Shown one piece after another: positions 8,959 through 22,000 of a stretch of DNA of 60,000 nucleotides. This DNA comes from Symsagittifera roscoffensis (Eukaryota; Xenacoelomorpha; Acoela; Convolutidae). Below the pieces are notes generated by a model. The model had not been told where the DNA came from and ran no database searches. It saw only the letters and a list, made by a program, of their open reading frames with translations. The stretch is from NCBI RefSeq assembly GCF_963678635.1, contig NC_087069.1, positions 18,018,660-18,078,659 of the forward strand. The letters are read 5' to 3'. A program made the translations under genes and the position numbers. Position 1 is the first letter of the stretch; every line of letters begins with the position of its first letter.

Positions 8959-11900
8959 TTTGTACAGAAAAAAAGTGATCGAAGGAACTGTTCATCGTGT
9001 TTCCGCAGTACTTTCACAAGTGAGGATTCTGATGAAGCGATTGAAATGAACCATAAAACGAGGATGGATAATCAACATCCAGAAAGTTGCTCATAGCGGA
9101 TGGCAACGCGAGCCGTTAAAGGAATCATCTAGGAGAAGAAAAAAAGAAGATGGCTGAGAACCGGAAGCCCTGTGGTAATGGTAGCGATTCAGCTCCCTTC
9201 TTGGTGCTCCAGTGTCGTGGGAATCACAGTCAGACCTTACTAGAAAAAGTGTGCGATATCACCAATGAGCAGATTTTTTTCACAAACACGAAAATGGAAA
9301 ATTTGTATGCTCTTTTTAACATCTTCTTTTTCCAGCGAACTGAAACCAAAAGTGGCGTACCAATTGTCTTGTTGAGGGGGCAAATCCATTTCTGTTGGCC
9401 AAAAGAGTTGATCAATCAGCACAAGTAACGAGAGCCACGGAAAAAAAGCTTCCAATAGACAGCAAATAAATGTGGAAGTGATAGCTGTAAATCGGATTTT
9501 CATTGCCAGCGAATCGACCCGGCTGCCACCCACATTAGGTTACTTACATTAGAGGCGCTGCAGATGAGGAAAGAAAAGCCAAAGATAAAACAACGAGTTT
9601 AGAAATAGGGACCTGACGTTAAAGCTATAATTCCAGAATCGAAAGTTTTGGCGAAAACAGAAAAAACTGAAATAAATTTAAAATTAGCAAAAAATTAGCA
9701 ACAAATCGAAAACGTGAAAAAGATAAAAATAATTCCAAAAAGTTGTTAGACTTTTAAGGACTTAGAAGACACTTGTTATGATCTTTGTTCCTACTGAACC
9801 TATTAGTTTAGTTTTTAAAAACCTGAAGACGTGCCAAAACTCTGGATGACTTACAACTTTAACACATTCTCAAAAACATTAAATAAGACGGTTCCAAAAG
9901 AACTTAAAAATGAACCATAAAATGAGGCTGGATAACCAATAACCTAAACTCGTTTTTTCACGAAATATGACAGCAAAAACAGGGTTTCTGCAAGGTTTCA
10001 ACTCATGTAATTTGAGAGGTTTTTTGATTGACATATAGCGAATCGGAGGTGATTTTAGGGAAAAGTCATTGTTAACTCAAATGTTAAAACTTGACCTTAT
10101 TTGAGAATTGATGATGTCTGAAAACTGACATCAGTACTTAAGAATACTAACCCTAAAACAAACGACCTGTCAGGTGGTACACATTCATTATAAACATTTA
10201 CCACCTTTACATGACAATTATATACGAAGGAAGCTGAAAAGATCCATAATCTTGCTCAGCTAATAATAGCGATAAAAAAAAGAAACCGATGAAACGAGAA
10301 ACAGAAAACATTTTGAGTTTACCGAAACCAGTTGTAATTACTTTTTAATAATAATTGATTCTAACCTTAAATTTTTTTAAACTCAAATAGAATTTCTGTA
10401 AATTACTGAGACTAATTCAAGGGGTATGATAAGGAGAAGTAAGGGAAATAAAAAAAATTGACTTGGTTTACTTCCTACTTAGCAGTTGCACGGAATATTT
10501 TTGTGATACACGCGTCTCACTACACATTAAAAATTTGCTGTTGAGTGTGTCGACCGGTCTATACTGTCAGAGGAACGCTATTCCAGATATCAGTAGCCGG
10601 CTGATCCGCTCAATTTTTTGCCATGCTTTTTGTTAGATTTCTGAAATCAAATGGAAAAAAAAACTGGTACACTTGTATCAGGTTTTTCACGTTTGAGCTT
10701 GAGCCAAGTCAAAATGTTTTTTACCAAAATTTAGAAATGATATTTTAATTGGTCGTTTTTTAAATTTCGGATGATTGAAATGTGTAATTAACTCTTTTCA
10801 GTCTGTACATGTGTTAGCTCATTATTTTTAAAATTGAAAATGCGCAAAGTGTGGGAAAAAGTTCAATGGTTTTACGGCTGCAACTCAATTGTAGTTAAAA
10901 CTTAAGAGAATTTTTGGAAAACTGCTGAGAAGTGCGCAATTTATTACCAAAAAAAACAAATCTAAGAAGTTATCAACAATGGAGGGTCTTCATATAAATC
11001 AGTGAACGCATAAAAAATGAGTAAAATCTATAAATTGTAAGAATCAAAAACTGTCGGACATGTGTTAGAGAATGAAATATTTTCACAATTGTAGAAATTC
11101 AAAAAACAACTCATGATTTCATGATTTCCATTTTGATCTTTTATAAAACTTTTATAGCTGTAAACACACTTCTAGTTAAACATGCCTAGTATTTCTAGCA
11201 AAAGTGTTCCTTTTTATTACATATTTTTGGCGCCTAACAATTTTGTAAAAAGATCTTCTGTTACTTATATCTGTCGCTTTTTTCATTATTGTTGATTACT
11301 TTCTTAAATTTATATTTAAAAATATAACGATTAGCAAACTGCGCGAAAACAATTGAGCAGCATTTTAAATAATAAAAATCAAAAAACATCAACAGTGTAA
11401 TTAGAGAGTTGTAAACAATTCGGAGAGGCAGAATTAAGGAAGAAGAGCAGTCGTACCATTTTAAGAGTTTTTGCATAAACTTTGATTTTTTGTACAACGT
11501 TAGCTATCAATTTCAATCAGATAAGTAAAGTTTTGCATGCAAAAGTTTTCAAATTTGGTAACTTGATCTGTCTATATAATTTTGTCTGTCCAAAGTTTTT
11601 GCTACTAATTGTAGTTAATGCCAAACTGGTGGCAATATCAGTGACCTTGAACAACTCAGTCGGTCAAAAACTATAGTTCAGAGGTTTATACTTATTTTGA
11701 AAAATTTTTTAAGCGTTAAAATTGGTGAGATTCCACGTCAAAATGAGCAGTTGTAGGCTAATTAATTTCGTTCAGGTTTGTTGACCGAAGAAGATATTAT
11801 CAGTAATTTGGCATAAACTAGAAAAGTTTTTAATAACAATTCTCAAGCATACACAACACATTCAAAAACCCTAATAGTTTATATAATCGCTGACTTCAGT

Positions 11901-13560
11901 TTAAATGACCAATCACACAGGTCATTTATTTTCGCTCCTCCAATGAAAATGAACTATCTAGTCACGTTATTCATAACTGAGCTCAGATTGCGTAATTGAG
12001 TTTCTTCTAGCAAAGTTACGGTATATTACAACACTTTTTACGCAGAATTGAACATGAAAACAAATCTTGCGAGAAAAAACTGGGAAAGTTTCTACAGAAA
12101 ACACATTTTCGAGTGGATGATTCTAATCAACAGATTTGCTTGTAAAGTTTGTAATTCTAATATGGTGACATCAATATCAAACTTTGTGACCCGTATAAAA
12201 CAATTTTGTTTAAAAATGATTAACCTAGAGCAAGTTTTATGGACGAACAATTTACATCACAATTTTTAATGACACAAAAAAACGTAAAAAACAACAAGAA
12301 GCAACTCTCTACAAAAAACTTTTTCAGAGAATCAATTTTAAATCAGACCAAGAAGTCAAACGTCCTACCCTAATTACAAATTTCCAACGCTAGGTTATTC
12401 GATTGAGAAAAAAACCAGGTTCCAATTCTTATTAATAGAACGAAAATTCTCATTCAGAATGAAAGGGAAAAAAATCTTTTTCCTGTTTGTCACAACCGTT
12501 GAGTGCAAAGTAGAATTTAGAAAAATTATCGCGAAAAAATCAAGGGGACCGTATGATGTTCCAGCATGGACTTTGCTAGATGGACGCAATAAAACTACAG
12601 ACCAAGTTCCAGAAACGGAGCAATATCGAAAGTTTTTGCAAAATTCCATAGAAACAAATAAATGGGTATCTACAGTCCAACAACTTACTATGCAACACTC
12701 AATTTGGGTTCCAAACGTCTCATTCAACAATTGACGCTGTCTTATGTTAGAAAAAGCATTTGAATGCAACAAAATTGTTGCTTGCTCATTACTAGAATTA
12801 TCAAAAACATTTGATTTTTGGTCTACAAAATCGAATATCTTTGTTTTTCAGGAAGTAAAATGTAAAAAATGATCGGCCTATGGGTCGCCTGCTTATGGTT
12901 CGTCGGCATTCTTTCCCATCGTTTTTTCTTGTGTTGTTTGATATGCTTACTGTTATTGAAAATTTTTTTCGAGTTTTGGTGTAATTTTTAATTTTTAACC
13001 TTGAGAAACCTGGTGTCTTGTAATTGGGAACAAAAATTTTTTTTCCTGTAAAAAACTTCCTGATTGAGTTTGGTGTTGCTTTATGATCGAACCTAAGCAA
13101 CTTCTAGGCTTCGTCGCAATTGGTCTTGAGGTAATGCAGTTGCCTTTAAAACCTAAAGTCAGGGTCCCTCCCGGAGTCTGAAATTTTTCCGGAAAAATTT
13201 GATTAGTCAGATTAAAGCTTGTCGATTCACGTTTTGTCGGCTTACTTGCAGCTCCCATTTTTTGCGCTGTAGACAGTTTTCATTGTAGTCTGCAGTGTCT
13301 TGATTAACTCCGTATTTTTTAAAATTACCACACATGTCTGACACATTTTTCGTTTCCATCGGTATAAGGGAAACATTTTTCTCATCGACTTTTTTGATAT
13401 ACCAGATCGGTTGTTGCTAAAAAATTCAAAAACTCAAAAATAAAATCGCTTAAATTTTTCTACGACAACCAATTTTTTTGGTATTTCTTTTTTTTGGATA
13501 AATTGGTATTTTTCTGACATCGTATTCTTTTTTTCGTATTCTCAGAACAATTGTTGATTT
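8959..13560. other. AT-rich DNA without a recognisable gene or repeat
   Basis: Only short frames of about 60-125 codons occur (for example 9,150-9,428 plus, 12,459-12,734 plus, 12,395-12,772 minus, 12,995-13,258 minus). Several overlap one another on opposite strands, none resembles a family I know, and none has a convincing neighbour. I cannot exclude small exons or old element fragments. No tRNA or other structured RNA was recognised. Confidence 0.4.
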
Positions 13561-15480
13561 TCTTAACAACCAATTCCTTTGCTATTTTTTTTCGAATCAA
13601 TTGACATCTACCCGCTTTTTATTGGCTCAGTGGACGCTCGGAAAACACTCAAATTCGATTGATACTACAAATAGTAATTCTCGTCTGTTTTCTGTTTTTC
13701 TGATATTGGGATTTTTGTTTTTCCAAAAAAATTTTTTGACAAAAAATTACAATGGGATTTTTTTCGGATCATTTGGCGTCTAACCACGTTTTGTGGCTTA
13801 GTGAGTTTAGTGGGGCTTAGTGGTAAAGAATACTAAATTCTTGCTCAAGGCTAGTGGTTGTGATTCTTGTCTGTTTTTTTTGGTGATTGAATTTTTGGTT
13901 TTTTTTAAATTGACAAATTTTTGTGCCATTCGACCAGAATGCCGTGGATTTAAACGTCAAAAAAAACGTTCAAATAACGATTATTGACGTTATCAGCGAA
14001 AGAGAACAAAAAAGGATGGCTTATTTTGAGATTGGAAATTCTTTTAAGAAATTTTGATTTGGACGTGCATGACACGTGACGATTTTAATTTTCGCGAAAA
14101 CTAAAAGAGCGCAAAAATCAAAACAAAGATTTCGCTGTGAAAAAACGGCAGATTTATAAATACGGCGATCTGAGCGTAAACCAAGAACAATCAATATTGG
14201 AAGAAAAGGGACCTTCCGAGTTGTAACGACTGTACAGATACAATCGACTGTACAGTTACTGGACGTATCCCATCGATCAGGAAGGCTATGATTGAATACA
14301 GCAACCCTTCCTGGAAGGAGCTTCTTCAGCAAAAACCGAGACTTCAGATATTCAGAGGCAATATTGCGATGCTCATAATTTAACAATTTTTAGCTTCTCG
14401 GAGTGCCCTGAGTTTATTTCAAAATTATCAGAAATCAATTACATATCATGAAAAGCTAAGAGTTGAGGGAAACGATCGATCCATCTCCAATGGATGGAAA
14501 TAATTTCTCTACTGTAGAAAAACAATAGTAGTGTAGAAACTTGAAAGTTCTAATGTATCAACTCTGTTCTTAGGTATGACCTCGTGGTTTGGGAATACTG
14601 AGATCCAGCCATGAGCTCGCTATATTACATGTAAGTTAAGATAACTTGCGCGGCCCACCTGATAGGCTATAAGCAGTAATGATTTTGTTGACCCAATTCA
14701 GCGAGAACCACATTAGACTGGGTATAATAGAGACGGCAAAAAGCATGCAAAGCTCTAATTAGACGCTAAAGAAAATGTTTTGGGATCTATTTTTCCCGTC
14801 GGTATGTAGCTTCAGGCTAACGTTTAAATTTTAGGTGTTTCTATTTTGAATCAATTGGCGTCTAAAGCTTTTTGGCGAACGTTCTGAAAAAAATTATAAC
14901 TTGTTAGGGGTTGTGTTTTTTGTATGTTTTTCTGTGATATATTTTTCTGTGATAGATCTTAGTAGATCCTCAAAAAATACTTAAAGCTTGCTGAATTCTA
15001 GCTTTTTGTTTCCTGTTTGTTTCCCTGAGATTGTATTTCGTTTTTTCAAGAACTTGTTGGCGTTTTTGTTTTGAGATCAATTGGCGTCCACATACGTGTT
15101 GTTGGTTTTGTTAGTGGATGCTGGGAAATTAACTGAAAGCATACTTATTGGACATGCTTGCATTTTTGTCTGTTTTTGTGTGATTTAATCTTTTCGTATA
15201 TTCTATTTTTTTAAGTTTTTTCCACTTAGTTATTTCCATCACTCTGACCACATAGTAGCTTGCAATGGCATCTATTGGTGTTGTGGCACATTGGCGCTTA
15301 GAAACTTGCATAATGCTAGTTGTTGTGTTTCTCGTCTGTTTTTCTGAGACTGAGTTTTTTCATATTTCCAAAGCTTGCTTATACGTAGTAGTTGTGTTTC
15401 TCGTCCGTTTTTCTGAGGTTGAGTTTTTCATTTATTCTGACCGTTCATTAGCTTGCAAATATACTCTTTTGCTGTAACGC
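13560..15480. repeat. Diverged T/G-rich repeats with an ATCAATTGGCGTC word
   Basis: Related words (ATCAATTGACATCTA, ATCATTTGGCGTCTA, ATCAATTGGCGTCTA, ATCAATTGGCGTCCA) occur near 13,597, 13,769, 14,849 and 15,076. They are followed by T-rich text with recurring TCTGTTTTTCTGAGAT-like phrases and TCTCGTCTGTTTTTCTGA. This looks like an old expansion with a period of about 200 bp, interrupted and eroded. The part at 15,149-15,425 has a close second copy at 15,765-16,055. Confidence 0.4.
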
Positions 15481-15758
15481 AAACGATTGATCGCACGAAG
15501 CATCAATACAGTAAAAGGTATAAGTTAAATGAATAATACAATTCAAATAAGTTAAATTTACAGCATGGTAAGGTAGAAAATAAAACTATATAGATTAGTT
15601 TAAAAAGAGTGTTATAAAGGACTGACTGACATCTTATTCAGGGCCTCACCGACATCTTATAGAGGGCCTCTCCGGAGAAACGCTGAGATGAACCGGCATT
15701 TTGGTAATTTCCATGACCGAGTACTTCGAAGAGGAAGCGAAAGCACGAGCCAGAGTTG

Positions 15759-16064
15759 TTTCGTGCTTGGAAATGCTTGCATTGTTGGAAATGATTGCAT
15801 TTTTTTCTGTTTTTGTGTGGCTTAATCTTTTCGTATTTTCTATTTTTTCAAATTTTTTTCCACTTAGTTACTTCCATCACTCTGACCACATAGTAGCTTG
15901 CAATAGCATCTAATGGTGTTGTGGCACATTGGTGCTTAGAAAAATAACGATACTTGCATAATGCTAGTTGTTGTGTTTCTCGTCTGTTTTTCTGAGATTG
16001 AGTTTTTCATATTTCCAAAGCTTGCTCATACGTAGTAGTCGTGTTTCTGAAGTTGAATTTTCTG
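15759..16064. repeat. Insertion in the upstream PLE copy; second copy of 15,149-15,425
   Basis: The PLE sequence is interrupted after GAGCCAGAGTTG and resumes with CTGGAGCTTCATCAAG. The inserted text repeats the neighbouring T/G-rich unit almost word for word, including ACTTCCATCACTCTGACC, CATAGTAGCTTGCAAT and CATACGTAGTAGTCG. No clear target-site duplication is visible. Confidence 0.65.
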
Positions 16065-16130
16065 GAGCTTCATCAAGGTAGTGCCCTGGAATTGATGTCG
16101 CTCAAGCTGGTAATGGAAAACAAGGACTAC

Positions 16131-16840
16131 TTAATAATCGTTTTGTTTTGTGTTTTGTGCCTCTTAATAATCGTTCCTTCTGGCCTGCAAAATAATTAAC
16201 AATTATTATGAATATCAAAGAAAAAACTTCCGTGAAAACTAGCGCCGGAATATCTTAAATGAATTCTTAAACTAAAAAATTGTTTTTAATAGATTTAGGT
16301 TTCAGCAAAAGTGCTCAAAAAGTTATATATTACTACATTTTTCCGATTCTGGGTGCCGGAAAAAGTTATTTTTCCCACCATGAGCTCCTTTGTTTTCAGT
16401 TAAAATTACTAGGAACTAAAAAAAAGCTAGAATTGACGAGAAAAAGAAAAGCTATGATCCACAATCTAGAGAAAGCAAGAGTGGTAGTACAGCGGGAAAT
16501 TGATGAAAGTTTTTGGCCTTCAGTCTTGCACTTTATTATAAATGTGAAGAGAAGGAACACATGCACAGTGAATGAAATCCACAAAAAACAGAATAAAAAA
16601 ACTCTTAGAAAGACAAAATAGACCATTGGGCAAAGAATGTGACAGCTCAGTAATAGCTTAAGAGGGCATTGATTTGCCATTGTGCGTGCAAGAAGTTTCA
16701 TCGCTGGGACTCAAACAATAGATTCGGGACAAAATCAGTGATTTTCAGTTTTTGCCTTATTCAGATATTTTTAATCAAAACTGAAAAATCAGAATGTAGC
16801 AGGGCATTCGTGTCTCAGATTGATGCGGAAGCTAAGGCCT
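16131..16840. other. Second insertion in the upstream PLE copy
   Basis: About 700 bp separate the PLE segment ending AACAAGGACTACTT from the one resuming around GCGAAGCGAGTGAAACAG. In copy 2 the same positions are only about 90 bp apart. Overlapping frames on both strands at 16,280-16,701 are low-complexity Lys/Phe-rich stretches that I do not recognise. No terminal repeats or poly(A) tail were found. Confidence 0.5.
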
Positions 16841-17362
16841 ATGCGAAGCGAGTGAAACAGACACCATCCGATAGGGGGTGGGAAGAGCTAGAAATTATCT
16901 CAAAACAACGCTCTTTTAGCAGTACCATTCGATGAAGGTGTTGGGTTTTGTATCATGAAATAAGAAGATCAATACGAAGCCAAACTGCAGTCGGAACCCT
17001 TACAGTCGGACCAATTTGAAAGAATAAACAACAATGATGATTTGGTGGTGCTCAAATTGAGAAGACATTGACAAAAAGTGATTTAGTCTGAAAAAAGCAA
17101 TGACATAATGAACAAAATTACAAGAGTTGAAATCAACAAATTCATCCGGCTTGTTTGAACAGTTTAGCAAAAACACTTAAGAAATAATAGCACTGCGCTC
17201 TATTCCATTTATGCCTAGAAACTCATAATGCACTTTGAATGAAACATTGGCAAAGTTTTTGATAAAATTGAGGGAGCAAACATAAAAGCAAACAAATGAG
17301 AAGGACGAGAATTTTTTGAGAAGGTTGAAATGGATTCCGATTGGAAAAAAAAATGTTTAATA

Positions 17363-19620
17363 AGGGCCTGACTGACATCTTATTAAGGGCCTGACCGACA
17401 TCTTATAAAGGGCCTCCCCGGAGAAGCGCTGAGATGAACCGGCATTTTGGTAATTTCCATGACTGAGTACTTCGAAGAGAATGCGAAAGCACGAGCCAGA
17501 GTTGGTGAAAAAGTATCTGGAGCTTCATCAAGATAGTGACCTGGAATTGATGTCGCTCAAGCTGATAGTGGATAACAAGGATAATCTACCAGGTCTGATT
17601 GGCAGGACAAGATCAGTATAGAGCAGACCCTTGTATATAAGGAGGAAGGAAGTAGCGAAACAAAAGGAGCCAAGTGAGTGAAACAGACACCATCCGATAG
17701 GGGGTGGAAAAAGCTAGAAATTATCTCAAAGAAACGCTCTTTTAGCAGGACCATTCGATAAAGGCGTTGGGTTTTGTATCATGAAATAAGAAGATCAATA
17801 CGAAGCCAAACTGCTGGAAACCTTACAGTCGAACCAATTCGAAACAATAAACAGCAATGATGATTCGGTGGAGTTAAAGTTGAGAAAACATTGACAAAAA
17901 GTGGTTTAGTCTGAAAAAAGCAATGACATATTGAACAAAATTACAAGAATTGAAGTCAGCAGATAGTCAACCGGCTCGTTTGAACTGTTCAGTAAAAGTT
18001 TTTGAGGAATCATACCAATGCGATCTATTCCATCTATGCCTAGAAACTCATATTACACTTTGAACAAAATATTGGCAAAGTTTTTGATAAAAATGAGGGA
18101 GCAAACATAAAAGCAAACATATGAGAAGGACAAAAATTTTTTGAGAAGGTTGAAAAGGATTCCGATTGGAACATAACTTCCTTAGATGTTAAAAACTTGC
18201 ACCCTAATGTTCCACTACAAGATACTATCTTTATAGCACTCAGAAAAAAATTATGAGAAAAACATTCCCCAGAGATTGAACTGATTAAAATTAGGAGATG
18301 AGTAAACCTAGCTCTAAATCAAGTGCAATGATACGTAGTATACACGAAAGGATGGCTTGCTATGGTAGTCTCTCCTGCAGTCATACTGGCAAGTTTGTGG
18401 ATGGAGATTTTGAACTCGTTTTGAGGAAAGGCAGTCCCTTAATTTGCGAGCGCATGGTAAGTCAAAATGATATTTTTCCAAATTGTAGGAAAAAAGCTAC
18501 CTACAGACAGAAAAGTGTTGAATGTGAAAACTGTCGAAATTGCTTTCACCAAAAATAGAGTAAATTTCATAAAATGATTAAAGGATTACAGTGTATAACT
18601 CTTGATTTTGCTCGTCATGCCGTGAGTTGAAAGAACGAGACCAAGTAACTGAGGAGATAAAACTCTTTCTGAGAACTGCTATGCTATCCTCAGAACCCCA
18701 AAAATGGGATCCGAAAGAGCTGTTAAAAGCTGCAAATCACTTACATCTTTTCATCTTAATCTACAGTTTAGTTTATAAAAGGCTATTAAGAAAAGCAACC
18801 GATTATCATTAATGTTAATAAATTGCCTTTAATGTTAATAAGTTGCTTTTTTTAACATTAATGTTAACGTGGACTCGAAAATCAACTGACAAAAGGACAG
18901 TTCCTATTTTTAGGAGTTTCACTCCTATCCATCATAAGAACAACCAATTAGAAGGCGCAGTCCGTCTAATTTCTAGTAGCACCTCAACTTGGAAATAGTT
19001 TGATGAGGTCATGAAAGTAAATGCAAAGCAAGGGGATGAAAAGCAAAATCCAGAATCTTGGGCTGATAAGAACGCTTCGAGGACCCCGTATGTAATCATC
19101 AAAGGAATGGTTCAGTTAGAGCTCTGCAAGGACCTACATCAAGAGGTTCTTGATAAAACTGACAGACCACCCATGATGGTGGTGCAGAACCAAGACAATG
19201 ATACAATGATATTTGCAAATAGAGTGCAGAAATTAATCAGGGCGCCAATCTTTTCAATATCAGAACGCTGAAAACCTGCCTACCATCCATAAAATCTTCT
19301 TTTTCGTGTGAGATTTGATCGAAAGTGGTTTACAAGGATTCATGTTGTTGATGTTACTCCACCTATGTTGACTAAACAGTTCGAATTCTAACCGCTAAAA
19401 ATGACGAACTTCGGTAAAAAGACTCACCCATTAGACCTTATCTAAGGCAGTGTGGAATTCAGGGCATGCGCGCGGGAATGTCATGAGAGGTTAAAGACTA
19501 AGGTGGCACCAGCGTCAAGCTACTGACTTTAGAAGCACTTCGCATCTGGGAGGAAAGACCGAGAAGAAACACGTGCGATGAGTTCAGGAGCAGGAAATTG
19601 ACCCTCAAATTTTAGTTCCA
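17363..19620 (+). pseudogene. Penelope-like element, longer copy: RT, zinc finger and GIY-YIG-like end, inactivated
   Basis: PLEs copy RNA into DNA with a telomerase-related RT and often cut with a GIY-YIG nuclease. In order, across several frames: LELMSLKLIVDNKDN; PFDKGVGFCIMK (PADKG motif, near 17,750); SLDVKNLHPNVPLQDTI (RT, 18,178-18,230); AMVVSPAVILASLWMEIL (AMGSPLSPVLA-type RT motif, 18,350-18,410); a PHD-like cysteine segment (18,478-18,615); KLFLR running straight into TAMLSS where the catalytic YVDD should be; FTPIHHKNNQLEGAV and STSTWK (RT thumb region, 18,918-18,998); and a GIY-YIG-like remnant around 19,320-19,460 (VYKDSCC, TYV, VRILTA). Many stops occur and the YVDD block appears deleted, so it is dead. 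Confidence 0.82.
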
Positions 19621-20860
19621 AAATCTAATTTTTTTGCTAAAAAATTTTACAAAAAAAAACTCGAAAAAGAAAAATTGAAAAAACAAAATTGGAAAACGAG
19701 AAACATGGAAAACTCAAATTCCAATTTATGAAAAATAAACGCAAAATTGAACAGAATGACTAAGAAAAATAAGTTGGGTGATTTTATCATGATTCAATTT
19801 GGCAAGATTTTTAGATTTGCAAATTTTTGTTCGGTGATTTTTTTTGTTTTGTTTTCTATTTGCAAAATATCGTACGATGTTTTTATTTTTGTGAGCATTT
19901 TGTAAAATTTTTACTCTTCTAAAATTATGATGCACAAATTAGTGAAAACGTTTGTAATTCACAATTTTTAGAACCTTCTATTCAAAATTGACAAAGTTAC
20001 TCTATCCTTAAAATCATTAATTTAAAGTATAATTATGGAAACCAAGAAATAGACAAAATACGTGAAAACTTCAACCTAAAATATATGTTAAAAAGATCAC
20101 ATATACAATTTTACTAGTGAAAACGGAATTCATGCCAAATTTTTGCATGCGTTTATCTTGGATTAGGTTGCAGTTCAATGATATAAAACTCTTTTAGTTT
20201 ATTTTTGAATGATGAGGTGGTGCAAAAAAAAAATATATTTCATTTGCCAGTTGAATCTATTTTCAAATAAACAAGTCAATTTGTGCTGATAATGCTGATT
20301 TTTTTTGTCAAATACGTCCAAATCTAGTGTTAAAAATTTACACAAAAACTGATAATATCCTTATCTTACGAAATTTCCCTAAAAAATTTGAAATACCTCC
20401 ATGAAGTTTTTCCATAGCTTGCCACTATTGGATTTTTTTTAATTAATAGTAAATAATATTCCTCTAGAGTATACTTTGCTTTTTTGTAGGTAAGGTTCTT
20501 GAAAATATTTCTTTTATCCTGTGACCTGTTCCAAATTGTTACTGATTAATTTGAAAAAAGATTTTTTGATGTATCGATTATTAAATCCATCGATAAAACA
20601 TAATTATGTGTTTTTTGTTTCATGTTTATGAGAGTGTTTTCATAATGTTTTTATTTTCGTAAGCTGGTGATAAGTTGAGTTGGTTTCTTCAGAAATGGCA
20701 AATTATTTTCCAGTCAAGAAACATTGATACTGGTATTACATTGTGTTTTAATTTCAGATCAGATGATGAATTGACTTTTGCTCGCTCACAACAAGTTTTA
20801 GTTGCCTAGCTAGTATGTTTTTCCAATGAGATTGTCAATTTTGTCAAAATTCCCTTTAAA
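19621..20860. other. AT-rich DNA, nothing recognised
   Basis: Poly(A)- and poly(T)-rich text follows the PLE end. I see no frame resembling a gene, no tandem repeat and no structured RNA. Confidence 0.45.
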
Positions 20861-20869
20861 GGATAGCAG

Positions 20870-22000
20870 AAAAATGTAGGTGATTGATAACGAGTGCGTT
20901 CATAATAGTTCTCTTGTTTTGATAGGAGGATTTTTTGATCGACTGTAGTGTTTTAATCCGGCAGGCCATTCTTCTTAAGATCGTTTTCACTTCGTCTTGA
21001 AATGTCACAAAATGGTCGAAATTAAAGAGATATTATGCCTTGACTTTTGCTTCAAGAAAACTACGTTCAGGGCAAGTGTGTTTTTTATCAACTTTTTTTT
21101 CAACTTGTTTCATACTGAAGACAATAAATTCTGTTTGCTTAGCATTAAGTTGGAAAGTTGGAGTAAGTGTCTCCAAAAAAACTGCAATAAAATAATGCAA
21201 TTTTTTTCAAGCTCTTTCAGTGCAATTCTACCGGTTTTAACTTCACAGAAACGAAATGTGTCATCAGTTTTTTGAACTACTTTGCATTAGTTAGTCAGTT
21301 TTTTGTTCAGATCATTAATGTACATTTTGAAAAAAAGAGGTCATAAAACAGTGTCTTGAGGGACAACTTGATGAAGTGAGATCCTGTCTAATTCAGTGTT
21401 ATTTACTATTTTTTCTGGCATCGATCGCTTATGAAATAGTTTACTAAGACTAGAGCAGGATCTGGAAAATTTAATTGTTTGAATTAACGTTTTAACTGGT
21501 TATGATCAATAGAATAAAATCCCTCCGAGAAATCTAATGAAGAGCAAGCAACAAAACTAATGGTTTCAATCGGTTTTCTGATTGATTCGTGGAAATAAAA
21601 TAGCATTAGTCGTTGAATATGATGCTAGAGCCAAACTGAGTGTTGCTTAAAAGATTTTCAGAAAAAGATAATCAGTAATTAGTTTATTTAGTAATTTGTC
21701 AAACACTTTTGATAAAACTCCAGTAATTGAGGTAGGCCTGTAGTTTTCAGGTACTTTAGGATCATCTTTATTGTATATTGGTGTGAAAATTGTTTTTTCT
21801 AGCTTCTGTGAAAATATAATGATTTTCAGGTTATTCGTGAAAAAGAAAAGTAAGATGCGTGTAGATTTCATTGCAACCATCTTTAAGGGACCGTGATGAA
21901 TTGTCAGATAGTCCCTGCGGTTTTTTTGCCTTAGGTGAGCGAAATTTTTTTCATTCAAAGAGCTTCAATAGTTACCGAGGAGCTAAGCTCTTTAAAATAA
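20870..22000 (-). pseudogene. LINE reverse transcriptase, 3' half, decayed
   Basis: The minus strand carries non-LTR RT landmarks in order: PKAKKPQGLSDNSSRSLKD (near 21,940-21,880), FTPIYNKDDPKVPENYRP (21,800-21,740) and TGVLSKVFDKLLN, then SSLDFSEGF.SIDHNQL (about 21,560-21,500), VPQDTVL.PLFFKMYINDL, and VVQKTDDTFRF, where the catalytic box normally reads YADD. LNAKQTEFIVFS and EVKTILRRMACRIKTLQSI follow to about 20,880. This is the layout of CR1/Jockey-like LINEs. The Ala of the catalytic box is Thr, and stops or frameshifts occur every 50-100 codons. It is on the same strand as, and downstream of, the endonuclease at 23,609-24,240, so both may be parts of one insertion. Confidence 0.82.

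Larger units (their letters stand above)
15613..17343 (+). pseudogene. Penelope-like element, upstream partial copy (3'-truncated, twice interrupted)
   Basis: 15,613-15,758, 16,065-16,130 and about 16,840-17,343 align in order with 17,363-18,165 of the next copy. Shared stretches include GACTGACATCTTATT, GAACCGGCATTTTGG, CTGGAGCTTCATCAAG and GATTCCGATTGGA. Recognisable PLE residues are KQTPSDRGWEELEIISKQ and, one frame away, a PFDEGVGFCIMK stretch matching the PADKG motif with the usual lysine replaced by glutamate. It stops at 17,343, just before the RT palm, where copy 2 starts 20 bp later. Two insertions (about 306 bp and 700 bp) and several stops make it non-coding. Such upstream partial tandem copies are known for PLEs, where they are called pseudo-LTRs. 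Confidence 0.75.

Noticed and set aside
9150-9428. 92-codon frame beginning MAENRKPCGNGSD
   Set aside because: An antisense frame of similar length overlaps it, no family is recognised, and there are no splice or promoter cues. A small exon cannot be excluded.
12395-13258. Four overlapping frames on both strands
   Set aside because: They overlap each other in antisense, have no recognisable motif and sit in unassigned AT-rich DNA.
14021-14386. 121-codon minus-strand frame
   Set aside because: No recognisable domain, and it lies within diverged repeats. Open length alone is not enough here.
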